Positions 24,310 through 33,012 of a stretch of 64,000 nt of DNA are shown here, one piece after another. The DNA comes from Haloarcula nitratireducens (lineage in GTDB: Archaea > Halobacteriota > Halobacteria > Halobacteriales > Haloarculaceae): assembly GCF_019599505.1 (NCBI RefSeq), contig NZ_RKLT01000001.1:372001-436000 (forward strand). Direction: 5' to 3'. Positions within the stretch are counted from its first letter, which is position 1, and each line of letters begins with the position of its first letter. The notes under the pieces were generated by a model. That model was not told where the DNA came from. It saw only the letters and a list, made by a program, of their open reading frames with translations, and did not search any database. The position numbers and the translations under genes were made by a program.

Positions 24310-25572
24310 TCACTCGATCACCGGGTCCTCGGAGTCGGCGACGGTCACTTCCACGCCGTTCGGTCGGTAGGCGTTCGCGGCGTAGCCGCCCTCGTTCCAC
24401 GGGAACTCGTCGTGTTCGAGCGCGTCGTGCCACGACTCCGGACCGGAGATGGTGGCCGGCTGGCGGCGGCCCCGGTCGTCGCTCGCGCGCGAGAGCAGTT
24501 CGTACGTGCCCGATTCCGCCGCCCACTCATAGCGGAACAGCCGCCACGCGCCGGCGTAGTCGGGACCGAACAGTTCCGCGTCGCGCCAGCTCTCGCCGCC
24601 GTCGGTGGACACCTCGACGCCCTCGACCGAATCGTCGCCCGCCCACGCGACGCCGCGCACCTCGACGGTGCCGTCCGACCGGGGCGTGACCGTCGACTCG
24701 CCGTCGGGCGTCCCGATGACCGACATCACGGTCGTATCGAACGTGTAGGGCGACTCGACGCCGCCTTCGAGTTGCGCCCACGTATCGACCGTCTCGACCG
24801 TCTCGTTCACGTCCGGTTCGACGCCGCGCGGGTGGATGCGGTAGGCCTCCTGCTGCCAGAACGAGTGCTCGCCCGGTCGGTCGAGCGACCCCTCGGTCAC
24901 CATCGAGTCCATGACGCGCAGCTCTTCGACCCACTTGACGTTGTTGACGCCGTACCACCCGGGGACGATGAGGCGCACCGGGAAGCCGTGCTCTCGCGGC
25001 AGCGGTCGGCCGTTCATCCCGTAGGCCAGGATGCAGTCGTCGAGCGCCTTCGAGAGCGGAATCGAACGGGCGAAGACGTCCTCGCCGTCGGAGGGGTCGC
25101 CGCCGACCGCGGTGAGCCACTCGCCGTCGGCCGACGAGATCCCGTGTTCGCGCAGCACCGAACTGACCGGCGTCCCCGTCCAGAACGCGGTGGCGGCGGC
25201 CTCGAAGCCCCACTGGACGCTCCCCGTCTCGGGGCGGTGTTGCCCGCGGCCGTTGCCGGCGCACTCCATCGTGTGTGCGACCGCTACCGTCGGGAACTCG
25301 TCTCTGATCGTCCCCATCGAGAGCGTTCCCTCGGCGTCGCCGGACAGCGAGACGGTCCACGTCTCTTCGTCGGCACCGGGAATGTCGTTGCGGTGGCAGA
25401 CGAAGTGCTCCTCGATCGGCGTCAGCCAGTTCGCGAACGTCTCCCGATCGGCCGCGCCGACGACGGTGTACTTATCGGCGTCGTCGCGCGTCTCTCTGAC
25501 GCCGTCGCCCTTCGCCTCGAGGATCGCCGCTATCTCCTCGTGACGGCTCTTCCGCGGTTTCTCCGTGGCCAT
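24310..25572 (-). CDS. Sulfite oxidase-type molybdopterin oxidoreductase
   Basis: The 420-residue protein has the molybdenum-coordinating Cys (C104) in HTMECAGNGRG and the sulfite oxidase segments FWTGTPVSSVLREHG, GFPVRLIVPGWYGVNNVKW, and a C-terminal immunoglobulin-like dimerisation domain from about residue 300. There is no haem domain and no signal peptide or Tat motif, so it is probably cytoplasmic with an unidentified electron acceptor. It likely oxidises sulfite to sulfate, although related enzymes act on other substrates such as nitrate or protein methionine sulfoxide. Confidence 0.87.
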   Translation of the reverse strand: MATEKPRKSRHEEIAAILEAKGDGVRETRDDADKYTVVGAADRETFANWLTPIEEHFVCHRNDIPGADEETWTVSLSGDAEGTLSMGTIRDEFPTVAVAHTMECAGNGRGQHRPETGSVQWGFEAAATAFWTGTPVSSVLREHGISSADGEWLTAVGGDPSDGEDVFARSIPLSKALDDCILAYGMNGRPLPREHGFPVRLIVPGWYGVNNVKWVEELRVMDSMVTEGSLDRPGEHSFWQQEAYRIHPRGVEPDVNETVETVDTWAQLEGGVESPYTFDTTVMSVIGTPDGESTVTPRSDGTVEVRGVAWAGDDSVEGVEVSTDGGESWRDAELFGPDYAGAWRLFRYEWAAESGTYELLSRASDDRGRRQPATISGPESWHDALEHDEFPWNEGGYAANAYRPNGVEVTVADSEDPVIE

Positions 25573-25661
25573 AGCTATCAGTTATCACGGATAGGGGATA
25601 ATAATTCGGCCGGCCGTCGTCTCTCGGCTCACGACGACGCGGGCACTCCCGGCGAGCGGCG

Positions 25662-26471
25662 TCAGGCGGCCTCGGCGTCCTCGTCGGTCCGCTCGGCTTC
25701 GTCGGGCAGTTCCTCGGAGCGGCCGCGCTCGTCTAAGAAGCGCTCCCAGAGCTGTCTCGCCCCCTCGGTCATCCGCTCGGGCGGTTCGGCGAACCACGCC
25801 GCGCCGACCAGTTCCGACTCGTCTATCTCGATGGAGCCGCTCGCGTACGTCGCTCGGAAGTAGACGTCGAGCGTGTGGACCGACCCCTGCGCATCCGTCT
25901 CGGGATAGTACTTGCGGTGGAACACCTCCTCGACGCCGTCGATGGTACAGCGGACGTTCGTCTGTTCGTTCGCGCGCCGGAGCGTGGTCCCCTGCATCGA
26001 CTCGTACTGCATCTTCTCGCCGCCCCCGGGCAACGCCCATACGTCGGCCCCGCGGCCCAGCACCATCAGCACGCGGTCCCGGGTGTCGCCGCCGGCGTGC
26101 GCCGGGATGTTCTCGCTCAACTCGGGCAACTCCCCGCCGTCGCGGACGACGAACACGACGCTGTTGCCGTCGTAACCGGTGTTGTTCGTCGCGGTGAACA
26201 CCTCGGTGTAGTCGGCCGGCGACAGTTCGAACGTCTCCTCGGTCACCGGCAACTCGCCGTACATCGCGCGGAGGTCGTCGAGCTTCCGCTCGACGTTGAT
26301 CTCGTTCATCTTATCGAGGACGTTCTCCTCGGCCTCCGCGTCCCCTTCGTCCGAGTCGGCGTCGGTGGCTCCGAGTTCCGCCTCGTCGACGGCGTCTACC
26401 TCCAGTTCGTCCCCCGTCGCGTCTACCGATTCGTCTCCACCCTCGCCGTTCGCACTGTCATCCCCAGTCAT
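25662..26471 (-). CDS. Nudix-fold protein with degenerate Nudix box
   Basis: This 269-residue protein begins with an acidic disordered region (residues 1-50) and then a helix, and has a Nudix domain from about residue 95. The box region at 151-173 (starting WALPGGGEKMQYESM) has the glycine and first Glu, but the REUxEExG core reads RRANEQTN, so two acidic metal ligands are lost. It may bind rather than hydrolyse a nucleotide. The start at 26471 is chosen since an upstream in-frame start at 26717 would overlap the divergent nucleotidyltransferase. The domain is long and acidic, as in halophilic Nudix proteins. Confidence 0.65.
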   Translation of the reverse strand: MTGDDSANGEGGDESVDATGDELEVDAVDEAELGATDADSDEGDAEAEENVLDKMNEINVERKLDDLRAMYGELPVTEETFELSPADYTEVFTATNNTGYDGNSVVFVVRDGGELPELSENIPAHAGGDTRDRVLMVLGRGADVWALPGGGEKMQYESMQGTTLRRANEQTNVRCTIDGVEEVFHRKYYPETDAQGSVHTLDVYFRATYASGSIEIDESELVGAAWFAEPPERMTEGARQLWERFLDERGRSEELPDEAERTDEDAEAA

Positions 26472-26556
26472 ACGTGGGAGGTTCCCGCGGACACCGATAA
26501 ATGACGCGGTGCCGAGAGATGAAAAGGGACTTGTCGATCCGCGGAGTCGTGCCGGT

Positions 26557-27525
26557 ATGAAAGCGATCGTCCTCGCAGGCGGGTACGCGACTCGACTCTG
26601 GCCCGTGACGAAACAGCGGCCCAAGATGCTCCTCCCCATCGGCGATTCGACCGTCATCGACCGCATCCTCCGGGACCTGGAAGGCGACGATCGCATCACC
26701 GACATCTTCGTCAGCACGAACGAGCGCTTCGCCGAGGACTTCCGCGACCACCTCTCGGCGAGTTCCTACGACAAGGTCGACCTGACCGTCGAGGAGACGA
26801 GCGAAGAGGACGAGAAGTTCGGCGTCGTCGGCGCGCTGGCCCAGCTGGTCGACCGGGAGGGACTCGGCGACGAGGACCTGCTGGTCGTCGCCGGCGACAA
26901 CCTCATCAGCTTCGACATCGCCGACTTCCTCGACCGGTTCGAGTCCCACGGCGACCCGACGCTCGCGGCCTACGACGTCGGCTCGCTGGAGAAGGCGAAG
27001 TCCTACGGTCTCATCGAGACCGACGGCGACGAGGTCGTCGACTTCCAGGAGAAGCCCGAGAACCCCAAGAGCACGCTCGTCTCCATCGCCTGCTACGCCT
27101 TCCCGTCCGAATCCATCCGGTTCGACGAGTACCTCTCGGGCGGTAACAACCCCGACGAACCGGGCTGGTTCATCCAGTGGCTGGTCGAGAACGGGCCGGT
27201 CCGCTCCTTCACCTTCGACGAGGCGTGGTACGACATCGGCACCCCCGAGAGCTACCTCGAAGCCGTCGCCTGGGAACTCGAGGGCGAGAACCTCGTCGCC
27301 GAGGACGCGGACGTCGAGAACACGACGCTCGGCGAGAACGTCCACGTGCTCTCGGGCGCGGAAGTCGTCAACTCCAGCCTCGACAGCACCGTCGTCTTCC
27401 AGAACGCGACCATCGTCGACGCCGACATCCGCAACTCGATCATCGACAAGGACACCCACATCGAGAGCCTGGACCTCGCCGGCGCGCTCATCGGCGCGCA
27501 CACGCAGTTGACGAACGGGAACTGA
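26557..27525 (+). CDS. NDP-sugar nucleotidyltransferase (glucose-1-phosphate thymidylyl/uridylyltransferase-like)
   Basis: The 322-residue protein begins MKAIVLAGGYATRLWPVTKQ with the pyrophosphorylase motif, then RPKMLLPIGD, and later VVAGDNLI with the metal-binding Asp, and VDFQEKPENPKS. The C-terminal third (about residues 240-320) is a left-handed beta-helix of hexapeptide repeats (NTTLGENVHVLSGAEVVNSS). It would make an NDP-sugar for glycan, cell-wall or S-layer glycosylation. Glucose-type thymidylyl or uridylyl transfer fits the motif, but the base and sugar are not certain. Confidence 0.87.
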   Translation: MKAIVLAGGYATRLWPVTKQRPKMLLPIGDSTVIDRILRDLEGDDRITDIFVSTNERFAEDFRDHLSASSYDKVDLTVEETSEEDEKFGVVGALAQLVDREGLGDEDLLVVAGDNLISFDIADFLDRFESHGDPTLAAYDVGSLEKAKSYGLIETDGDEVVDFQEKPENPKSTLVSIACYAFPSESIRFDEYLSGGNNPDEPGWFIQWLVENGPVRSFTFDEAWYDIGTPESYLEAVAWELEGENLVAEDADVENTTLGENVHVLSGAEVVNSSLDSTVVFQNATIVDADIRNSIIDKDTHIESLDLAGALIGAHTQLTNGN

Positions 27526-27561
27526 ACGCTCCCCTTCTCGGATTTCCTCACCGGCGTCGGC

Positions 27562-28281
27562 TCACTCCAGCCACGCGTCCGTGACCTGAATCGTCCCGCG
27601 CGTTCCGTCCCACTCCGTCTCGTACTCCAACTCGATTCGTCGGTCCATGTGCGGCCCGTCGGTCACCAGCGTCTCGAACTCCCCGCCCTCGCCGAGGATG
27701 TGGACGCCGTACTCCTCGTGGAGGTCTTCGAGTTCGTCGAGCGCGTCGGCGTCGAGGCGGCGGCCCAGCCACGACTCGTCGAGACCGTAGGCGGCGACGC
27801 GGATGACGCGGATCTCGAATCCGGCGTCGAGCATCGCGTCGGCCAGGTCGCGGGGGTTCTCCTGCCAGAGCGGGGCGAAGACGTTCGCCTCCAGTCGCTC
27901 GGCCATCGCCTCGATGCGGGTGGTCTGGTACTCGCTCTCGACGGCCCCGGCGGTGACGCCGCCGACGCCGTCGGGCAGTTCCGCGTCGAGTTCGCGCAGG
28001 GCGGCCTCCAGCGGTTCGAGTTCCTCGTCGCCCTGCCGCCCGGAGTCGACCGCGTCGGCCGCTCCGAAGTCGTCGGGTTCGACTTCGAGCAGCGGGATGC
28101 CGATGCTCTCGGCGGCCAGCGAGGCCAGTCGCGTCGCCGGGACGTGATACATGTACGAATCGCCCTCGGGGTGGACCGTCACCAGCCGCTCGACGGCGTA
28201 GCCGCGTTCGAGCGCGCGATAGAGCGCCCACGAGGAGTCCTTGCCGCCGGAGTACAGCGACACCCACGCGCCGTCTGTCAT
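27562..28281 (-). CDS. dph6: Diphthine-ammonia ligase (Dph6-type PP-loop enzyme)
   Basis: The 239-residue protein has the PP-loop SGGKDSS (residues 11-17) and the family block containing GVTAGAVESEYQTTR, then FAPLWQ and GEFETLVTDGP. These are hallmarks of the Dph6/ATP_bind_4 group that performs the last step of diphthamide synthesis on elongation factor 2, an ATP-dependent amidation. It is the last gene of a leftward run starting with the PAC2 chaperone (31225), DUF373 and SppA genes. Confidence 0.83.
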   Translation of the reverse strand: MTDGAWVSLYSGGKDSSWALYRALERGYAVERLVTVHPEGDSYMYHVPATRLASLAAESIGIPLLEVEPDDFGAADAVDSGRQGDEELEPLEAALRELDAELPDGVGGVTAGAVESEYQTTRIEAMAERLEANVFAPLWQENPRDLADAMLDAGFEIRVIRVAAYGLDESWLGRRLDADALDELEDLHEEYGVHILGEGGEFETLVTDGPHMDRRIELEYETEWDGTRGTIQVTDAWLE

Positions 28282-28316
28282 GTCCGGGGGTTGCCCGGCC
28301 GGGCGTAAATCGCTGT

Positions 28317-29441
28317 CTATTCAACCAGTTCCCGTTCGATGTCGGTCTTGCTGACGTAGGCTGCGACCCGTACCCCGACGAGGCTGATGAGGATGCCCGC
28401 GAGGATGAACAGCGCGAGGCGGGTGCCCGCTTCCATGGCGAAGCCGTTGATCTCGACGACGCCGAAGTCCATCGGCGGGACCCGGAACGGTCCGAACACG
28501 CTCGCGCGCTCGAGGAAGTACGCCGAGAAGCCGCGGACGACGAGCCCGACCGCCACCGCGCCAAAGGGGAGGTTGACGTAGGCGCTGCGGACCCCCTCGC
28601 GTTCGAGGAGTTCGTCGAGCAGCCGGCCCAGCGAGGCCGCGAGCGCCGCCGCGGTGAGCCACGGGACGCTCTCGAAGAGGAAGCGATTGGCGAGGAGAAA
28701 GGGACTGGACGAGTCGACGGGCGAGATCTCCAGCGCGCCGGCGAACATGCCGACGACGGAGAGGCCGGCGGCGACGACGTAGGTCACGAGCGACACCTGG
28801 CCGGAGTAGAGCGCCTCGCGGGTCTGGGACGGCAGCCGCGAGAGATAGGCGTCGATCCCGAGTCCCTTGTAGATGAGGAAGACGCCGAAGGCGGCGGCGA
28901 TGGCCCCGACGGCGATGGTGGTGCTGTCCAGGACGATGAGCAACAGCGGGAACGCCAGCATGGCGAGGCCGATGGGGACGAGGACGGTCTTGCGCAGTTC
29001 CTCGTCGGCGAGGAACTGCTTGAGCAGGTAGTACGTCGACTCGATGTCCCGGGCCTGCCGGACGACGACGCGGTCGACGGCGTCGACGCGGACCCGGCTC
29101 TCGATGATGGGGACCAGCCGCTCGTCCTCGGCGCTGTCGACGACGACGACGGCGGACTCGGGTTCGTACTCGGCGACGAGCGACTCCGTCTGGTCGGCGA
29201 TCTTCCGGTCGGAGCCGACGGCGTCGCTCCCGCCGCCGACGACGGCGACGACCGGGTCGTCACCGCTCGTTTCGAGGTCCTCTGCCACCCGAAGACCCTC
29301 CAGCAGACAGTTGACGCGGCTGTCTTCGGGATCTTCGACCCCCGTCTCCGTTATCATCGACTCGACGGCCTGCCGCCCGACGACCGGGTACTCGTCCGCG
29401 ACCGGGCTGTTCCGGTCGATACACACCACCAACGTGGTCAC
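28317..29441 (-). CDS. DUF373-family membrane protein
   Basis: The 374-residue protein starts MTTLVVCIDRNSPVADEYPVV; the N-terminal 150 residues form a soluble domain with VVAVVGGGSDAVGSDRKIADQ and the strand-rich VVVVDSAEDERLVPIIESR. From about residue 155 there are roughly six membrane spans. This is the DUF373 archaeal family of unknown function. It sits between sppA and dph6 on the same strand, so it is probably co-transcribed with the protein-quality genes upstream. Confidence 0.83.
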   Translation of the reverse strand: MTTLVVCIDRNSPVADEYPVVGRQAVESMITETGVEDPEDSRVNCLLEGLRVAEDLETSGDDPVVAVVGGGSDAVGSDRKIADQTESLVAEYEPESAVVVVDSAEDERLVPIIESRVRVDAVDRVVVRQARDIESTYYLLKQFLADEELRKTVLVPIGLAMLAFPLLLIVLDSTTIAVGAIAAAFGVFLIYKGLGIDAYLSRLPSQTREALYSGQVSLVTYVVAAGLSVVGMFAGALEISPVDSSSPFLLANRFLFESVPWLTAAALAASLGRLLDELLEREGVRSAYVNLPFGAVAVGLVVRGFSAYFLERASVFGPFRVPPMDFGVVEINGFAMEAGTRLALFILAGILISLVGVRVAAYVSKTDIERELVE

Positions 29442-29489
29442 ACCGAGTCTGAGTACGCCCCGAGATAAAAACCCTCGCGCCGGCGTCGG

Positions 29490-30485
29490 CTACTTCCGGA
29501 AGGAGAGGCCGTCGACGTCGCCCTCCGCCGTGCTGGTGATGCCGGCCCCGAGCGCGAAGGCGACCTGCTGTGCGCCCCCGCGGAGCCGCTCCATGACGCC
29601 GCGGTCGGCCTCGAACTCGGCGACGGTGACCGGCTCCCCGATGAGGTGTTCGAGGCGGTCCTCGACGTCCTCGCGGGTCCCGATGTCGTCGACGAGCCCC
29701 AGTTCGTCGGCCTCGGTCCCGAGGTAGACGCGGGCCTCGGTCTCCCTGACGAGTTCGTCGTCGATGCCCCTGCCCTCGGCGACCGTCTCGACGAACTGGT
29801 CGTAGTAGTCGTCGATGAGCCCCTGGAGGTACGCCCGCTCGTCCTCGGTCATCTCCTTCAGGGGCGTCCCGGCGTCCTTGTACTTCCCGGCGGTGAACTG
29901 CTCGTAGTCGAGGCCGAGGCGGTCGCCGAGGTCCTTGGCGTTGACCCGCGACCCGATGACGCCGATGGAGCCGACGATAGAGCCCTCGCGAGCGTAGAGC
30001 TCGTCACAGCCGGCGGCGATGTCGTAGCCGCCGCTGGCACAGACGTCCGTGGCGTACGCGATGGTCGGGCCGTCGAAGCGCTCGGCGGCCAGTCGGATGT
30101 CCTCGCTCGGGACGATCTCGCCGCCGGGCGTGTTGAGCTTCACGAGCAGCGCCTCCGCGCCGCGGTCGTCGTCGGCCCGTTCGATCTGTTCGACTACGTC
30201 GTCGGCGCTGGTCCCCCTCGGCGAACTGACGGCCCCGCCGCCGCCGTCGCGAGTTATCGGGCCCTCGACGGCGACTTCGGCGACGTTGTGCGAGGGGATC
30301 AGCGACCCGGCGACGTTGCCCGCGATACGCACCGCGAGGAGGGCGGTAGCGAGCGCCAGCACGACCCCGATCAGTTGGGCGAGGTCGCCGGGGACCGTCA
30401 CGAAGAGGAACCAGCCGACGACGAGGGCGACCACTGCGGCGACGAGGACGATCGTCGACCGCGCGACTGACTCGGCGTCCGCCAT
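29490..30485 (-). CDS. sppA: Signal peptide peptidase SppA-like (S49) membrane protease
   Basis: The 331-residue protein has two N-terminal membrane spans (residues about 10-50), then the S49 serine peptidase domain: LLVKLNTPGGEIVPSEDIRLA, the catalytic Ser in VCASGGYDIAAG, and the Lys region GSRVNAKDLGDRLGLDYEQF with GKYKDAG. It would cut signal peptides or other membrane-bound peptides. Its ATG overlaps the stop of the upstream PAC2 gene (TAATG), so the two are translationally coupled. Confidence 0.87.
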   Translation of the reverse strand: MADAESVARSTIVLVAAVVALVVGWFLFVTVPGDLAQLIGVVLALATALLAVRIAGNVAGSLIPSHNVAEVAVEGPITRDGGGGAVSSPRGTSADDVVEQIERADDDRGAEALLVKLNTPGGEIVPSEDIRLAAERFDGPTIAYATDVCASGGYDIAAGCDELYAREGSIVGSIGVIGSRVNAKDLGDRLGLDYEQFTAGKYKDAGTPLKEMTEDERAYLQGLIDDYYDQFVETVAEGRGIDDELVRETEARVYLGTEADELGLVDDIGTREDVEDRLEHLIGEPVTVAEFEADRGVMERLRGGAQQVAFALGAGITSTAEGDVDGLSFRK

Positions 30486-31225
30486 TACTGATACATTCCC
30501 AGCGGTCGAGCGCTCGTGCTCTCCTCTTCCTCGGCGTTCTGCATCTGCTTCGCCAGTCGCTCCTTGGCCTCGCCGATCTCCTCGGCCTGCTCGACCAGCG
30601 CCTCGGTGTCGACTTCGAGCTCGCCGAGCGGACCGATACCGGTGTTCAAGAGCGCTCTCGCGGCTTCCGGGTCGGGGAACTGCGGGTCCGCCTCGACGAC
30701 GAGGCCGACGCCGGTCATCCCGATCCGCTGGGCCTCGTGGACGAGCGCGCCCGTCGGGCCGGTCACCGCCCCGGACTCGGTGGGCGCGCCGATGTCAGCC
30801 TCCTCTAGCAACGCCTCGCCGTCGCCGGTGGCGACGCCGTACACCTCGGGGACGTCGTCTTTCTCGGCGGGCATCCCGCTGAGGAATATCGGCGTCAGGT
30901 TCTGGCTCTCGAACCAGCCGACGAGACAACTGGCGAACTCGTCGGCGGCCGACGGCGAGACCGGCGCGTCGCTCTGTAAGACGAGCAGGTCTCTGTCGGC
31001 GTCGGCGTAGAGACGGACCGGCGCTCGGACCGTCGGGTCTCCCTCCGTGTACACCGCGATCTCCGGCAGCCCCTCGCAGAGCACGCTGGCGTAGTGCTCC
31101 ATGTCGTAACTGTCGACGAGATGGTCGGCGGCTATCTTCCCGACGAGACCGACGCCGGGCAACCCCTCCACGAGCGTGGGGTCCTCGAACTCGATGTCCT
31201 CTCGGTGGACCTGTACCTGTGCCAT
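30485..31225 (-). CDS. PAC2-family proteasome assembly chaperone
   Basis: The 246-residue protein starts MAQVQVHREDIEFEDPTLVE and carries GLPGVGLVGKIAADHLVD and the internal repeat-like segments GPTGALVHEAQRIGM and VVEADPQFPDPEAARALL that mark the PAC2 group, relatives of the proteasome assembly chaperone. It is probably a cytoplasmic chaperone or scaffold. The C-terminus is a coiled helix with Glu-rich end. Its stop overlaps the sppA start by one base, and an in-frame upstream start at 31255 would add ten non-domain residues. Confidence 0.85.
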   Translation of the reverse strand: MAQVQVHREDIEFEDPTLVEGLPGVGLVGKIAADHLVDSYDMEHYASVLCEGLPEIAVYTEGDPTVRAPVRLYADADRDLLVLQSDAPVSPSAADEFASCLVGWFESQNLTPIFLSGMPAEKDDVPEVYGVATGDGEALLEEADIGAPTESGAVTGPTGALVHEAQRIGMTGVGLVVEADPQFPDPEAARALLNTGIGPLGELEVDTEALVEQAEEIGEAKERLAKQMQNAEEEESTSARPLGMYQ

Positions 31226-31344
31226 GTCTCGACAGAGGGGGGCAGACGGCTTCAAAGGCGGGGCTATCGAGCGTTGACCGCTCTATCGAGAACCGGACGG
31301 TAGCGAGAGAGAACTGAGACGGCGACGGCCGAGAGTCGCGGCGG

Positions 31345-31755
31345 TTACACCTGACCTTCGGTCATGTCTACCGGTTCGAACAGCGGGTCGAACTCGTCGG
31401 GGAGCTGCTCGCGCGCGTCGTCGAGTTCGCCGCCGCTGACGGCCTCGCCCAGCACTTCGAGCACGGCCTGGGCGTGTTCTTCACCGTCGGGGTCGTCGAG
31501 TGTCCCGAGGTCCGCCTCGCGCGTCTCGACGCGATCGGTGAACTCCGAGGCGGAGAACTCCTCGGCTTCGACCGGCCCCGCGGTGAGGCTATCGGCCAGC
31601 TGCCGCGGGAGCTGCGAGGCGATGTCCTCGGCCTCGCCCTGAACGATGCGGTCGCTCAACGTCTGGAGCGTCGCGTCCGCGACTACGTGCGCTTCGTTGT
31701 CCGATTCGACGTCCGTGCGCCGCTCGACGGCGGCGAGGAATTCGTGCTCGTTCAT
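31345..31755 (-). CDS. DUF2267-family protein
   Basis: The 136-residue protein begins MNEHEFLAAVERRTDVESDN, has the helix-rich pattern of DUF2267 proteins (ATLQTLSDRIVQGEAEDIAS, LPRQLADSLTAG, VLGEAVSGGELDDAREQLPD), and is acidic. The family is small, helical and of unknown function, often stress-linked. An in-frame upstream start would add about 50 residues crossing the divergent promoter region, so 31755 is preferred. It is divergent from the Mn catalase, sharing a 202-base promoter region. Confidence 0.8.
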   Translation of the reverse strand: MNEHEFLAAVERRTDVESDNEAHVVADATLQTLSDRIVQGEAEDIASQLPRQLADSLTAGPVEAEEFSASEFTDRVETREADLGTLDDPDGEEHAQAVLEVLGEAVSGGELDDAREQLPDEFDPLFEPVDMTEGQV

Positions 31756-31957
31756 CGCGAATCCGGGCGCAAAAACGGCCCACCGAATTATATCCGGCTC
31801 GGAGATGTTGAATGTGTTGCCGGAATATACACCGCGTCGGGGACGTCCCAGCGGGACGGGACAGCCGCCGTCCCACGTCAGCACGACAGGGGAGAGAATC
31901 GCCGCACGCAAGCGCAGGCAAGCGGCTCTTTCGCGTCCGTTCCCTACCGACTATGCC
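31756..31957. promoter_or_regulatory. Divergent promoter region, DUF2267 and Mn catalase
   Basis: The region includes GATATAATTC on the minus strand (around 31790), a good TATA box for the DUF2267 gene. For the catalase no strong TATA box is visible; GCTCTTTCG near 31926 is the best candidate. I see no other gene here. Confidence 0.35.
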
Positions 31958-32770
31958 GTGTTCTACCACGACGACGAGCTTCAGTTCGAGGTCGAAGTTG
32001 AGGACCCCAACCCCCGCTTCGCGAAGATGCTCCAGCAGGCCATCGGCGGGGCCGAAGGCGAGATGCGCGTCGCGCTCCAGTACATGTTTCAGGCGTTCGC
32101 GGTCCCCGCCGAGAAACAGGAGATCCGGCAGTTCCTGATGGAGACCGCCACCGAGGAACTGGGTCACATCGAGATGCTGGCGACCGCCGTCTCGAAGAAC
32201 CTCGAAGGCGCGTCCGACGAGGCCCGCGAGGCCGCCCGCGAGGACGCCGTCATCGACGAGATGATGCGCTCGGGCCAGCCCCGACAGGCCCTCTCGGCGG
32301 GACTGCACGCGATGCCCGTCGACAGCAACGGCGCGCCGTTCACCGGCAACTACGTGATCGCCTCCGGAAACCTCGCCGCCGACATGTACGCCAACGTGAT
32401 GGCGGAGTCGACCGGACGACTCCTCGCCACGCGGCTCTACGAGTTCACCGACGACCCCGGTATGAAGGACATGCTCGAGTATCTCATCGCCCGGGACACG
32501 ATGCACCAGAACCAGTGGCACGCCGCCCTCGAAGCGCTCGGTGAGCACCGCCCGGTCCCGAACAGCTTCGACCAGTCGAAGGAGAACCAGGAGTACAACT
32601 ACACGTTCATGTCGACCGCCCGCGAGGAGCGCGAGGACCCACAGCAGCCGTGGACGCAGGGCGAAGCCCCCGACGGAAAGGGCGACTTCAGCTACTCGCC
32701 CCGCCAGCCCGGCGGCGGCAACCCCGACCTCGACGAGATGATCGACGAGATGCACAACGAAGTGAAGTAA
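31958..32770 (+). CDS. Manganese catalase (dimanganese)
   Basis: Started at a GTG (MFYHDDELQFEVEVEDPN), this 270-residue ferritin-like protein has the five dimanganese ligands in the right order: E35 (GAEGEMRVAL), E67 and H70 (TEELGHIE), E150 (MAESTGR), H183 (MHQNQWH). It converts hydrogen peroxide to water and oxygen. No ATG lies near the true N-terminus, so the GTG codon is the natural start. The C-terminal extension (SYSPRQPGGGNPDLDE) is acidic and shared with haloarchaeal homologues. A T-run (32777-32781) follows closely as a likely terminator. Confidence 0.87.
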   Translation: MFYHDDELQFEVEVEDPNPRFAKMLQQAIGGAEGEMRVALQYMFQAFAVPAEKQEIRQFLMETATEELGHIEMLATAVSKNLEGASDEAREAAREDAVIDEMMRSGQPRQALSAGLHAMPVDSNGAPFTGNYVIASGNLAADMYANVMAESTGRLLATRLYEFTDDPGMKDMLEYLIARDTMHQNQWHAALEALGEHRPVPNSFDQSKENQEYNYTFMSTAREEREDPQQPWTQGEAPDGKGDFSYSPRQPGGGNPDLDEMIDEMHNEVK

Positions 32771-32960
32771 TCGGCCTTTTTCATCGCCGGGAGTGCGAAG
32801 CTCTCTCGAACGACAGAGAAAAGCTTCCGGGCGAAAGGCAAAGGCGGCACTGGAAGCATACCGCGCCGCAGGCGCGGTTTCACCGAACGCGAGTGCAACG
32901 AGCGTTCGGCCTTTTTCATCGACGTTTTTCAAGGAGTGGTCGCCGTAGGCGACCCGACGC
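32771..32960. repeat. Hairpin-rich intergenic region with a 16-bp direct repeat
   Basis: The sequence TCGGCCTTTTTCATCG occurs at both 32771-32786 and 32906-32921. Between and after them are three perfect hairpins: 32861-32867 with 32871-32877 (loop GCA), 32883-32890 with 32902-32909 (followed by a T5 run), and 32938-32944 with 32948-32954 (loop GTA). The second hairpin plus T-run looks like a bacterial-style terminator. I see no gene in this stretch. Confidence 0.6.
32777..32781 (+). terminator. T-run terminator after Mn catalase
   Basis: Five T residues follow CGGCC shortly after the stop codon, a typical archaeal stop signal. Confidence 0.35.
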
Positions 32961-33012
32961 AGAAAAAGGTCGTTCGAAACCCACAAACGCGCCCCCGTCG
33001 AACGCCGGACCA

